NCBI GenBank assembly: GCA_023416315.1
Contig: JAEZIA010000145.1
Span: forward strand, 1-13,751
Length of the DNA: 13,751 bases
Source of the DNA: Actinomycetes bacterium
GTDB taxonomy: Bacteria; Actinomycetota; Actinomycetes; Mycobacteriales; Mycobacteriaceae
Direction: 5' to 3'
The notes beneath the pieces were generated by a model. That model did not search any database. It saw nothing but the letters and a program-made list of their open reading frames with translations, and had not been told where the DNA came from. Numbering within the stretch: position 1 is the stretch's first letter; the number at the start of each line of letters is the position of its first letter. The position numbers and the translations under genes were made by a program. Shown here in pieces: positions 6,437 through 13,501 of this stretch.

Positions 6437-8335
6437 CTATCCCCTGGCCTTGGCCCGCGACTTGGCCCTGGCGCGGCTGGTGGCGTCCAGTTCGACCTTG
6501 CGGACCCGGACGATCTCCGGCGTCACCTCGACACACTCGTCCTCGGCGCAGAACTCCATCGCCTGCTCGAGGTCGAGCTGCAGCGGCCGGGCCAGCGTCT
6601 CCATGACGTCGGCGGTCGATGAGCGCATGTTGGTGAGCTTCTTCTCGCGGGTGATGTTGATGTCGAGGTCCTCAGCGCGCGGATTGATCCCGACGACCTG
6701 ACCCTCGTAGGTCTCCTGCCCCGGCTCGACGAAGAACTGGCCGCGGTCGGCGAGCTGGATCATCGCGAACGGAGTGATCTGGCCGCTGCGGTCGCTCACC
6801 AGCGACCCGGTGTGCCGGGCCCGGATCTCCCCCGCCCACGGGCGGTAGCCGTCGAACACCGCGTTGGCGATACCAGTGCCGCGGGTCAGTGTCAGGAAGT
6901 CGGTGCGGAATCCGATCAGGCCGCGGCTGGGCACGATGAAGTCCATCCGCACCCATCCGGCGGCGTGGTTGGTCATCTCCTCCATGCGGCCCTTGCGCGC
7001 GGCCATCAGCTGGGTGATGGCGCCGACGAACTCTTCGGGGCAGTCGATCGTCATCGCCTCGAACGGCTCGTGCAGCTTGCCGTCGATGGTGCGGGTGACC
7101 ACCTGCGGCTTGCCGACGGTCAGCTCGAAGCCTTCCCGGCGCATCTGCTCGACCAGCACCGCCAGCGCGAGCTCGCCGCGGCCCTGGACCTCCCAGGCGT
7201 CCGGGCGACCGATGTCGACGACCTTGATCGACACATTGCCGATGAGCTCGGAATCCAAGCGGCTCTTCACCATTCGCGCGGTCAGTTTGTGCCCGGAGAC
7301 CTTGCCCGCCAGCGGCGAGGTGTTGGTGCCGATGGTGACCGAGATGGCCGGCTCGTCGACGGTGATCCGCGGCAGGGCGTGCGCGTGATCGGGGTCGGCG
7401 AGGGTGTCGCCGATCATGATGTCGGGGATCCCGGCGACCGCGACGATGTCACCGGCGACGGCCTCATCGGTCGGGGTGCGCTCGACGCCGACGGTGACGA
7501 GCAACTCGGTGATCTTCGCGTTCGTGATGACCGGGTGGCCGTCGACCTCGCGCATCCAGGCGACCTGCTGGCCCTTCTTGAGCTTGCCCTTGTAGATGCG
7601 GATCAGCGCGAGGCGGCCCAGAAACGCCGACGCGTCGAGGTTCGTCACCAACGCCTGCAGCGGCGCCTCAGGGTCGCCCTGCGGCGGCGGGATGTGCTCG
7701 AGCAAGACGTCGAACAGCGGGTCGAGGTTCTCCCCGTCGGGGTTCTCCCCGTTGGCTGGCTGGGTAGTGCTGGCGATGCCCGCGCGCCCCGAGGCGTACA
7801 GCGTCGGCAGGTCCAGCGCGCTCTCGGCGGCCGCCTGCGCCTCCTCGTCGAGGTCGGACGCAACGTCGAGCAGCAGATCGTGGCTTTCCTCGACGACCTC
7901 GGCGATCCGGGCGTCCGGCCGGTCGGTCTTGTTGACCACCAGGATCACCGGCAGGTGTGCAGCCAGCGCCTTGCGCAGCACGAAACGGGTCTGCGGCAGC
8001 GGGCCTTCGGAGGCGTCGACCAGCAGCAGCACGCCGTCGACCATCGACAGGCCGCGTTCCACCTCGCCACCGAAGTCGGCGTGGCCCGGGGTGTCGATGA
8101 CGTTGATCACAGTCGTCGACCCATCCGGGTGTTTGCGGTGCACGGCGGTGTTTTTCGCCAGGATCGTGATGCCCTTTTCCTTCTCCAGGTCACCGGAATC
8201 CATCAGGCGTTCGATCGCGTCGTCACCGCGATGCGTCAGCGCACCGGACTGCCGCAACATGGCGTCCACCAGCGTCGTCTTGCCATGGTCGACGTGCGCC
8301 ACAATGGCGACATTGCGGAAGTCCTGGTTATTCAC
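6437..8335 (-). CDS. typA: ribosome-associated GTPase TypA/BipA
   Basis: Translational GTPase of 632 residues that binds the ribosome and supports assembly and growth under stress. GTPase motifs are intact: AHVDHGKT (residues 13-20, P-loop), EKGITI (switch I), DTPGHADF (G3) and NKTD (G4). Elongation-factor domain II, the EF-G-like domain III and the BipA-specific C-terminal domain follow, including the diagnostic RGLIGFRTDFLTLTRGTG region (written here as RGLIGFRTDF then LTLTRGTG). The C-terminus ends in a basic Arg/Lys/Ala run. The frame stays open far upstream, but the correct start is GTG at 8335, where similarity to TypA begins (NNQDFRN). This start overlaps the stop of the upstream membrane-protein gene in a GTGA arrangement, implying translational coupling; only a weak CAGG lies at Shine-Dalgarno distance. 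lpqW follows 46 bp downstream. Confidence 0.96.
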   Translation of the reverse strand: MNNQDFRNVAIVAHVDHGKTTLVDAMLRQSGALTHRGDDAIERLMDSGDLEKEKGITILAKNTAVHRKHPDGSTTVINVIDTPGHADFGGEVERGLSMVDGVLLLVDASEGPLPQTRFVLRKALAAHLPVILVVNKTDRPDARIAEVVEESHDLLLDVASDLDEEAQAAAESALDLPTLYASGRAGIASTTQPANGENPDGENLDPLFDVLLEHIPPPQGDPEAPLQALVTNLDASAFLGRLALIRIYKGKLKKGQQVAWMREVDGHPVITNAKITELLVTVGVERTPTDEAVAGDIVAVAGIPDIMIGDTLADPDHAHALPRITVDEPAISVTIGTNTSPLAGKVSGHKLTARMVKSRLDSELIGNVSIKVVDIGRPDAWEVQGRGELALAVLVEQMRREGFELTVGKPQVVTRTIDGKLHEPFEAMTIDCPEEFVGAITQLMAARKGRMEEMTNHAAGWVRMDFIVPSRGLIGFRTDFLTLTRGTGIANAVFDGYRPWAGEIRARHTGSLVSDRSGQITPFAMIQLADRGQFFVEPGQETYEGQVVGINPRAEDLDINITREKKLTNMRSSTADVMETLARPLQLDLEQAMEFCAEDECVEVTPEIVRVRKVELDATSRARAKSRAKARG

Positions 8336-8964
8336 GTACCTGATTCTCGCAGCGAGGGTGCCCTTTTGCGAAAACGAGGAAGCACCAGCAGCGCCGCAGC
8401 CAGGAAGCACAGCGCCCCCACGAAGGTGCCGAGGTTGGCCACCAGGGCATCCTCGGTGACCCCGGTTCGCCGCACGAAGGCCCCCACCGCGGAGACGCCG
8501 AACGCGATCGAACCGATCATGTTGATCCACCCGGCCTGCCACTCCCGCGAGCCGAACGCGATCAGACCCGCCGCGATCGTTACGGCGGCTACACCCAGGG
8601 TTGCGCTCACCAGAAACGCAATCGACCCCAGCGCGTCCGGTGTCCACACATAGTGGCGGCGCACCCCGGTCGCATGCGCCCACACCGCGGCACCGGTACT
8701 GACGTTGAACAGCACCGTGCCGATGAATTGGATTGCCGCCGAGAGCCATTCGAGCTTCCACGGCTGCCCGGAGCGCACCAGCTGTATCGCGGCTGCCGTG
8801 GTGAAGAACCACGAGCCGATGAAGCACAGCCAGTTCGTGGCGCCCGCACCGGCGACGGCCGAGAACCCGGGCGCGGTAGCCGCGGCGAAGAAGGCCGAGC
8901 CGATGGCGAAGAGCCAGCACTGTCGCGAAAGTGTCGCCAGAGTCCCCACACTCGGCCTTCCCAC
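8332..8964 (-). CDS. YrhK-like six-helix membrane protein
   Basis: Integral membrane protein of 210 residues, function unknown. It looks built from six copies of one helix type, each opening with [IL]G[ST]: IGSAFF (21-26), IGSWFF (49-54), IGTVLF (81-86), LGSIAF (112-117), IGSIAF (150-155) and LGTFVG (178-183), about 28-38 residues apart. This pattern recalls the small YrhK membrane domain; the match is from memory. The tail (PRFRKRAPSLRESG) is basic and probably cytoplasmic. The GTG start at 8964 is the first plausible one, preceded by a purine-rich GGGGTGGAT; GTG at 8949 is an alternative. Its TGA stop overlaps the typA GTG start (GTGA at 8335-8332), so TypA synthesis is probably coupled to it. 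In M. tuberculosis the corresponding upstream neighbour of typA is narI, so this gene is part of a locus-specific difference. Confidence 0.75.
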   Translation of the reverse strand: MGRPSVGTLATLSRQCWLFAIGSAFFAAATAPGFSAVAGAGATNWLCFIGSWFFTTAAAIQLVRSGQPWKLEWLSAAIQFIGTVLFNVSTGAAVWAHATGVRRHYVWTPDALGSIAFLVSATLGVAAVTIAAGLIAFGSREWQAGWINMIGSIAFGVSAVGAFVRRTGVTEDALVANLGTFVGALCFLAAALLVLPRFRKRAPSLRESGT

Positions 8965-8998
8965 AGCCGATCCACCCCAGACACAAACCCGGCGGGTC

Positions 8999-9004
8999 TA
9001 GCCT
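8999..9004 (+). promoter_or_regulatory. candidate -10 hexamer for the small zinc-ribbon gene
   Basis: TAGCCT fits TANNNT and would place transcription start near 9011, giving a leader of about 23 nt that contains the perfect ribosome-binding site. No good -35 is seen. The 69-bp gap is shared with the divergent YrhK-like gene. Confidence 0.25.
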
Positions 9005-9020
9005 GAAATAACACCGTCAA

Positions 9021-9028
9021 AAGGAGGT
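9021..9028 (+). promoter_or_regulatory. perfect Shine-Dalgarno AAGGAGGT
   Basis: AAGGAGGT is fully complementary to the 16S rRNA 3' end and sits 5 bases before the ATG at 9034. It is the strongest ribosome-binding site in the window and decides the start of the small gene that follows. Confidence 0.85.
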
Positions 9029-9033
9029 CTGAC

Positions 9034-9306
9034 ATGACGGTTTATGAAGTTCTCACGGTAGCGATCATCGCCCTGCTGGGGCTGGCGGCCACCGCGGGCA
9101 TCTACCTCGGGCTGCTGAACTGGATCGGCGGCGCCTACATCGTGCGCTGTGCGGGATGCCGGCACCTGACCGTCTCCTCGGGTCGCCTGCAACCGGAGGA
9201 TTGTGCGCACTGCCGGCACCCGGTTCTCATGCATCCGGTGCACGCCGTTCATCACCCGCGCCAGTTCGCCGACGTGCGCGTGGCGGGCGACCCGCTGAAG
9301 TACTAG
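9034..9306 (+). CDS. small membrane-anchored zinc-ribbon protein, function unknown
   Basis: Protein of 90 residues. Residues 5-33 form one hydrophobic segment that should anchor it in the membrane. The rest carries a four-cysteine zinc-ribbon pattern: C39-A-G-C42 and C57-A-H-C60, each followed by an Arg-His pair (CRH). A His-rich stretch follows (H62, H67, H70, H73, H74). Zn binding is therefore very likely; with only 14 residues between the CxxC pairs the ribbon would be compact. Orientation is uncertain because charges flanking the helix are few, but the reducing cytoplasm is the usual place for such a site. The gene stands alone on the + strand between two - strand operons. Its stop shares the CTAG tetranucleotide with the stop of the convergent membrane-protein gene. 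I do not recognise a named family. It is real by ribosome site, codon pattern and motif. Confidence 0.8.
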   Translation: MTVYEVLTVAIIALLGLAATAGIYLGLLNWIGGAYIVRCAGCRHLTVSSGRLQPEDCAHCRHPVLMHPVHAVHHPRQFADVRVAGDPLKY

Positions 9307-10379
9307 GGGTAGGACAGCAGCAGCATGACGCGCCCGCCCGGCGGCGCCGCGCCGAACGCGTCGGGGTCGAAGCCGTAGTACGTGCGCTGGTCGGCGGTGA
9401 TCGCGTCGATCACCTTGCCCGTGGCACGCAGTTCGCCGCTTCCGGAATCGGCGAGGACGCCCCGGAAGTCGGCCACCGACAGCGACTCGGCCAGCAGTAG
9501 CGCCTGCCCGCCGGAATTTAGGTCGACGAGGATCCCGGCACCCGCATAGTTGTTGCCGCCGCGGCCGGTTCCGCGCGGCGCCCAGTACACCGGCTCGGAG
9601 GCCGGCCTGCCCTGCACCCGGCGGTACTCACCGGCGTGGTCGACGTCCGCGACGGTCACCTCGGGCAGATGGGCGATCGTGAGTCGCTGCGCCAGCCACA
9701 TCCAGCCCAGCGGGATGCAGACAATCGCGTACATCAGCGCCACCAGCGCCAGCACCGGTTTCCAGGCGATCTCCCAGCCGAGCCTGCGCGGCGACACCCG
9801 CAGGCCGGACATCTGGTCGTCGAGCTGTCGGCGGCCGAATTTGACGACGTACCAAGCCAGCACCCGCGCCAGCGCCATGCAGGCGAGGATGATCAGGCCG
9901 ACGATGCCGGTGATACGCCAGTAGAAGGTGCTGTCGCCCTGGTTGATGGTCGCTGCGACCATCACCGCCGGAATGGGTGCGGTGATTCCGAGCAGCAGCG
10001 CGTACGACGGGTGGCTGCTCAGGTAGACGTAGTTGACGCGGGCCGCATTGTTGGCGGCATACACGGTGACGTCACCGACGTCGGCGTGCACCACCGGCGC
10101 CCACGAGCCCTGCACGATCCGGGGTCTGACCAGTGAGCGGACGAAGAAGAACCCGGCGACCACCGCGACCAGCAGTGCGCCCCAGAAGACGCCGGGCATC
10201 GACTCCCCGGTTCCCGGCACCCCGAACGCCCCGTGGATGTCGATGGCCTTACCGATGAAGAACGCCAGCGGTAGCGCGAAAAGCAGTTCCGCCAGCCAGA
10301 TTTGGATCAGCTGCGGAATTCGGGACCCGATCCGGTCAAAGGCCAGCACCCGCTGCCAGATGAACCGGAGCACGGCCAC
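9303..10379 (-). CDS. multi-pass membrane protein with soluble C-terminal domain, function unknown
   Basis: Protein of 358 residues not matched to a known family. Five hydrophobic segments are predicted by eye at about 24-44, 64-83, 126-145, 155-178 and 205-231. A soluble region of about 125 residues follows (232-358), starting with a beta-rich stretch (EYRRVQGRPASEPVYW) that looks like a small barrel or OB-type domain; a second soluble stretch lies at 84-125. Arg and Lys clusters at 8-20, 81-87 and 180-200 suggest the N-terminus and the loop before helix 5 are cytoplasmic. GTG at 10379 lies 5 bp after the P450 stop with no clear Shine-Dalgarno, so translation probably depends on reinitiation from the P450. 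This coupling suggests a link to the P450 (redox partner docking, substrate or product handling), but that is inference. Confidence 0.75.
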   Translation of the reverse strand: MAVLRFIWQRVLAFDRIGSRIPQLIQIWLAELLFALPLAFFIGKAIDIHGAFGVPGTGESMPGVFWGALLVAVVAGFFFVRSLVRPRIVQGSWAPVVHADVGDVTVYAANNAARVNYVYLSSHPSYALLLGITAPIPAVMVAATINQGDSTFYWRITGIVGLIILACMALARVLAWYVVKFGRRQLDDQMSGLRVSPRRLGWEIAWKPVLALVALMYAIVCIPLGWMWLAQRLTIAHLPEVTVADVDHAGEYRRVQGRPASEPVYWAPRGTGRGGNNYAGAGILVDLNSGGQALLLAESLSVADFRGVLADSGSGELRATGKVIDAITADQRTYYGFDPDAFGAAPPGGRVMLLLSYP

Positions 10380-10384
10380 GGCGC

Positions 10385-11599
10385 TCAGCCGGAAATCGGT
10401 GCAGTCGGGGTGAATTCGACGTTCATGGTCTCCAGCCCGCTGACGAAGTTGGCCGGGCGCAGCGGCAGCTCGGCACCGTCGGCCAGCCGCAGATCGGGCA
10501 GCCGCGCCAGCACCCGGCGGGTCATCGTCGCCAGCTCGAGGCGGGCCAGTTGGTTACCCAGGCAGAAGTGCGTGCCGAAGCCGAAGCTGACGTGGTTGTT
10601 GGGGTTGCGGTCGATGCGGAACACGTCGGGATCGCCGAACACCGTCTCGTCGAAGTTCGCCGATTCGAACAGCAGCAGGATCTTCTCCCCCTCGTGCAGT
10701 TCGGTGCCGTGAAAGGTGGTGTCGGCGGTCAGGGTTCGGCACATGTTCTTGATCGGCGAGGTCCAGCGCAGCATCTCCTCCACCGCGCCGGGCAGCAGGT
10801 CGGGATCACCGCGCAGTGCTTCCCACTGATCCGGATGCCGGGTCAGCTCCGCGGTTCCGCCGGACAGCGTGTGCCGGGTGGTCTCGTCGCCGCCGATGAG
10901 GATCAGCAGCGTCTCGGCGAAGATCTGTTCGTCGGTGAGCCGCTCACCGTCGACCTCCGCCGCGATCAGGATGCTGACCAGGTCGTCGGCGGGTTCGCGG
11001 CGGCGGGCGGCGACGAAACCGGCCATGAAGTCGTTATAGGCGGTCAGCGCGTTGGCCGCCGCGGTGAGCGACTCCTCGGTGGCCACCGAGCTCAGCGCCA
11101 CCACCATGTCGTCGGACCACGCCAGCAGTGTGTCCCGGTCTTCGGGTGCGACACCGAGCATGTCACCGATGACGGCCATCGGCAGCGGCGCGGCCAGGTC
11201 GCGGACGAAGTCACACGAGCCGCGCTCACAGACCGCGTCGATCAACGTATCGCACAGGCCCTCAATGGCTTTCGTCTTATCTTTGACGCGCTTGCGGGTG
11301 AAGCCCGCGTTGACCAGCTTGCGCCGCAACAGGTGCGCGGGATCGTCCATGTCGATCATGTGCGGCAGCGGCGGCGTGGTGGGCCGGATGCCGCCGGCAT
11401 TGGAGAACAGCTCGGGCGCCCGCTCGGCGTCGATCACCGCACGGTAGGTGGCAGCGGCGGCCAGGCCGTTGCGGTCGCGAAAGACCGGTTGGTGCGCGCG
11501 CATCCAGCGGTAGGCCTCGCGCGCACCGGCGCCGGCGTAGAACCGGCCGTCAATGAAATCGATGTCGGCGACGACGTCCGTGAGCACGCCCCAGATCAT
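10385..11599 (-). CDS. cytochrome P450, CYP142-like (steroid side-chain oxidation family)
   Basis: Haem monooxygenase of 404 residues. All P450 hallmarks are present: I-helix GGDETT at 236-241, ExxR at E275-R278, and the haem loop FGFGTHFCLG at 339-348 with C346 as thiolate ligand. The substrate-contact and structural strings NAGGIRP, MIDMDDPAHLLRRKLVNAGF, FVRDLAAPLPMAVIGDMLGV and LPLRPANFVSGLE match remembered CYP142A1 (Rv3518c) very closely. That enzyme oxidises the C26/C27 terminal methyl of cholesterol and cholestenone. CYP142 normally sits in the cholesterol-catabolism region; here the gene is placed directly behind mutT2 with a 12-bp gap and is followed by a coupled membrane protein. 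No ferredoxin is adjacent. The start is ATG at 11599; GTG at 11587 would match the CYP142 N-terminus length better. The family call is strong, substrate preference is inferred. Confidence 0.9.
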   Translation of the reverse strand: MIWGVLTDVVADIDFIDGRFYAGAGAREAYRWMRAHQPVFRDRNGLAAAATYRAVIDAERAPELFSNAGGIRPTTPPLPHMIDMDDPAHLLRRKLVNAGFTRKRVKDKTKAIEGLCDTLIDAVCERGSCDFVRDLAAPLPMAVIGDMLGVAPEDRDTLLAWSDDMVVALSSVATEESLTAAANALTAYNDFMAGFVAARRREPADDLVSILIAAEVDGERLTDEQIFAETLLILIGGDETTRHTLSGGTAELTRHPDQWEALRGDPDLLPGAVEEMLRWTSPIKNMCRTLTADTTFHGTELHEGEKILLLFESANFDETVFGDPDVFRIDRNPNNHVSFGFGTHFCLGNQLARLELATMTRRVLARLPDLRLADGAELPLRPANFVSGLETMNVEFTPTAPISG

Positions 11600-11611
11600 A
11601 GGGCGACGAGC

Positions 11612-11998
11612 TCACGCCCCAAGGCGTTTCGCGAGCTCCGGCAGCCACACCCGATCGGCGGCCACCCAGTCCAGCGCCGCCAGCTCGTCGACGCCGACCC
11701 ACCGCAGCGCGCGGTGATCGTGCGGATGCAGGGCACCGCCGGTCTGGGTGACGAGATAGGCCCGCAGGGTCAGCGACCCGCCGATCGGCACGTCGGCGCC
11801 GAGCCGATCGCCGACGACGACGTCGACCCCGAGTTCTTCACGCAGTTCGCGGGTCAGGGCGTCGGCCTCGGTCTCGCCTGCCGCAACCTTGCCGCCGGGC
11901 AACTCCCACAGGCCCGCGAGTTCGGGTGGGCGCTGCCGCTGTGCGACCAGGAGCGCTGCGCCGGAGATCAACGCTCCGGCGACCACGATCTGGGACAC
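11612..11998 (-). CDS. mutT2: MutT2-like Nudix hydrolase
   Basis: Nudix pyrophosphohydrolase of 128 residues from the chosen start. M. tuberculosis MutT2 (Rv1160) hydrolyses dCTP, 5-methyl-dCTP and some oxidised nucleotides, sanitising the pool. The Nudix box is complete: GKVAAGE, seven residues, then RELREELGV, with the metal-binding Glu residues in place. The flanking RPPELAGLWELPGGK matches remembered MutT2. GTG at about 11998 (VSQIVVAGA) is preferred because known MutT2 begins there; the frame extends to a GTG at 12043, giving 143 residues with an unconserved extension. It is the first gene of a - strand run with the P450 (12-bp gap). It diverges from the pterin dehydratase gene, with about 60 bp between preferred starts. 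Confidence 0.9.
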   Translation of the reverse strand: MSQIVVAGALISGAALLVAQRQRPPELAGLWELPGGKVAAGETEADALTRELREELGVDVVVGDRLGADVPIGGSLTLRAYLVTQTGGALHPHDHRALRWVGVDELAALDWVAADRVWLPELAKRLGA

Positions 11999-12060
11999 CC
12001 GAGTGAGCTTATGTCGTGATTGGTCTTCCGCGGGCGGGCCCACCGGAGAAGACTTGCAGC

Positions 12061-12348
12061 ATGCCCGTGTTGACTGATGACGAAGTGGCCGCCGCTGTTG
12101 CGAAGCTCGACGGGTGGGAGCACGCCGACGGCGTACTGCGCCGCTCGGTGAAGTTCCCGTCGTTCCTCGCGGGAATCGACGGTGTGCGTCGCGTCGGCGA
12201 GCACGCCGAGCGCAAAGATCATCATCCAGACATCGATATTCGCTGGCGCACAGTCACTTTTGCGCTCGTCACGCATTCCGAGGGCGGGATCACCGATAAG
12301 GACGTGCAGATGGCCGCCGATATCAACGAGTTGCTCGGCGAGGTCTAG
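12061..12348 (+). CDS. pterin-4-alpha-carbinolamine dehydratase (PCD/DCoH)
   Basis: Protein of 95 residues, the usual size for the family, which dehydrates 4a-hydroxytetrahydrobiopterin during pterin recycling. The catalytic signature is present: ERKDHHPD with H54 and H55, and a third His at H72, exactly 18 residues after H54 as in characterised enzymes. W19 and W62 also sit at family positions. ATG at 12061 is favoured over an in-frame GTG at 12016 because GGAGAA lies at 12045-12050, 10 bases upstream, and family similarity starts at PVLTDDEV. It corresponds by position to Rv1159A. Mycobacterial members lack an obvious phenylalanine hydroxylase partner and none is in this window, so the physiological role is open. 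The last 26 bp overlap the 3' end of pimE on the opposite strand. Confidence 0.92.
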   Translation: MPVLTDDEVAAAVAKLDGWEHADGVLRRSVKFPSFLAGIDGVRRVGEHAERKDHHPDIDIRWRTVTFALVTHSEGGITDKDVQMAADINELLGEV

Positions 12349-13501
12349 CCGCGATCCAGGCCAGCGTCGCCACCGTCGCCACGATGTAGATCAAACCCGC
12401 CCAGGCCAGATACCAGGGCCGGCCGATCTGCCAGATCGTCGGCTGGGCGAAGCTGAGCAGCCACGGCACGCCGATCACCGTCAGCGCCAGCCAGCCCCAG
12501 CCGAGCCAGCGCGCACCGGGGCGATTCCGCCACGGCCCGTGCAGGAGCCAGATCATCAGCGGCACCAACCACACCCAGTGATGCGTCCAGGAAATCGGTG
12601 AGATCAGCAGCCCGAACAGCTCCACCACCAGCAGCGAGCCGAGCCGGTCGCCGTCCAGCGCCCGCCAGGCCAGCACCGCCAGCACCGCGGTGACCGCAAT
12701 GCCGGCCAGCACCACCGGTCCGTAGCCGGCGTCGTGGCCGAGGAGGCGCGAGATCGCCCCACGCCAGGACTGGTTGAACGATGTCCCGATCGGGCCGACG
12801 CGCCGGGCGTCGCCGAGTAGATCGGTGAAGTAGAACCGGGCCTGCTGACCGATCACGGCGATCGACAGCCCGACCGTGCCACCGAAGACCACCGCCGAGA
12901 ACACCGCCGCGCCCCAGCGGCGCATGCCGAGGAAGTACAGGCCGGTGACCGCCGGGGTCAGCTTGATCCCGGCGGCCAGCCCCACCAGCAGCCCGGACAG
13001 CCACCACCGGCTGCTGTAGGCGGCCCACAACACGGCCAGCACCAGGATCACGTTGATCTGGCCATAGTCGAAGTTGCTGCGCAGCGGCTCGATCCAGATC
13101 GCGACCGCCGTCCACAGCATCGCGGTGGGACGGCCTGCGGCGGCGATGCCGAGCAGTCGCTGACTGACCCGGACCACGCCGTACAGCGCGGCGACGATGC
13201 CGAGCTGCCAGCAGAAGGCAACCAGCCCGAACGGCAGCCAGTGCAGCGGATAGAACACCAGCGCGGCGAACGGCGGGTAGGTGAACGGCAGCGGGAAGTC
13301 GGGCGTCTGGTCGGCGTAGACGTAGGAGTACAGCGTGCCGGGATGGTCGAGCGCCGCCGCGCCGCCGAGGTAGACGTGCAGATCGACGAAGTTGGCCCCG
13401 TTGGGCACGAGGTAGGTCCAGCCCAGTCGGGCGGCCACGCTGGCGAGCAACAGCACCGGAGCCAGCCAGGCCGGCCGAGCCACCCAGGCCTTCGTGTCCA
13501 C
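12323..13501 (-). CDS. pimE: polyprenyl-phosphomannose-dependent alpha-1,2-mannosyltransferase PimE
   Basis: GT-C membrane glycosyltransferase of 392 residues. PimE adds the fifth mannose (alpha-1,2) to Ac1PIM4 on the periplasmic side, committing it to polar PIM5/PIM6. The N-terminal loop carries NFVDLHVY with D40, corresponding to the essential Asp of the M. smegmatis enzyme (D58 there). Other near-identical strings to remembered Rv1159 are HPGTLYSYVYADQTPDF, FDYGQINV, SFNQSWRGAISR and SPISWTHHWVW. Multiple hydrophobic segments (about ten) span the length. GTG at 13501 must be close to the true start: an in-frame stop lies four codons upstream (13511-13513), making this PimE about 18-40 residues shorter at the N-terminus than remembered homologues. 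The 3' end overlaps the convergent pterin dehydratase gene by 26 bp. Divergent from the gene at 13704. Confidence 0.95.
   Translation of the reverse strand: MDTKAWVARPAWLAPVLLLASVAARLGWTYLVPNGANFVDLHVYLGGAAALDHPGTLYSYVYADQTPDFPLPFTYPPFAALVFYPLHWLPFGLVAFCWQLGIVAALYGVVRVSQRLLGIAAAGRPTAMLWTAVAIWIEPLRSNFDYGQINVILVLAVLWAAYSSRWWLSGLLVGLAAGIKLTPAVTGLYFLGMRRWGAAVFSAVVFGGTVGLSIAVIGQQARFYFTDLLGDARRVGPIGTSFNQSWRGAISRLLGHDAGYGPVVLAGIAVTAVLAVLAWRALDGDRLGSLLVVELFGLLISPISWTHHWVWLVPLMIWLLHGPWRNRPGARWLGWGWLALTVIGVPWLLSFAQPTIWQIGRPWYLAWAGLIYIVATVATLAWIAARPRRATR

Noticed and set aside
4189..6606. An 805-codon open frame on the + strand across lpqW
   Set aside because: It is antisense to the clear LpqW coding frame, very rich in Arg/Gly/Ala, and shows no domain; typical third-position GC shadow.
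6812..8653. A 613-codon open frame on the + strand across typA
   Set aside because: Antisense to intact TypA, with composition (Arg, Gly, Asp, His, Gln) typical of reverse-frame artefacts in high-GC DNA.
8336..8986. N-terminal extension of TypA by 217 codons in the same frame
   Set aside because: Similarity to TypA begins at GTG 8335; the upstream part is Arg/Gly/Cys-rich and lies over a convincing membrane protein in another frame.
10550..12019. A 489-codon + strand frame across the P450 and mutT2
   Set aside because: Antisense to two well-supported genes and without recognisable motifs.
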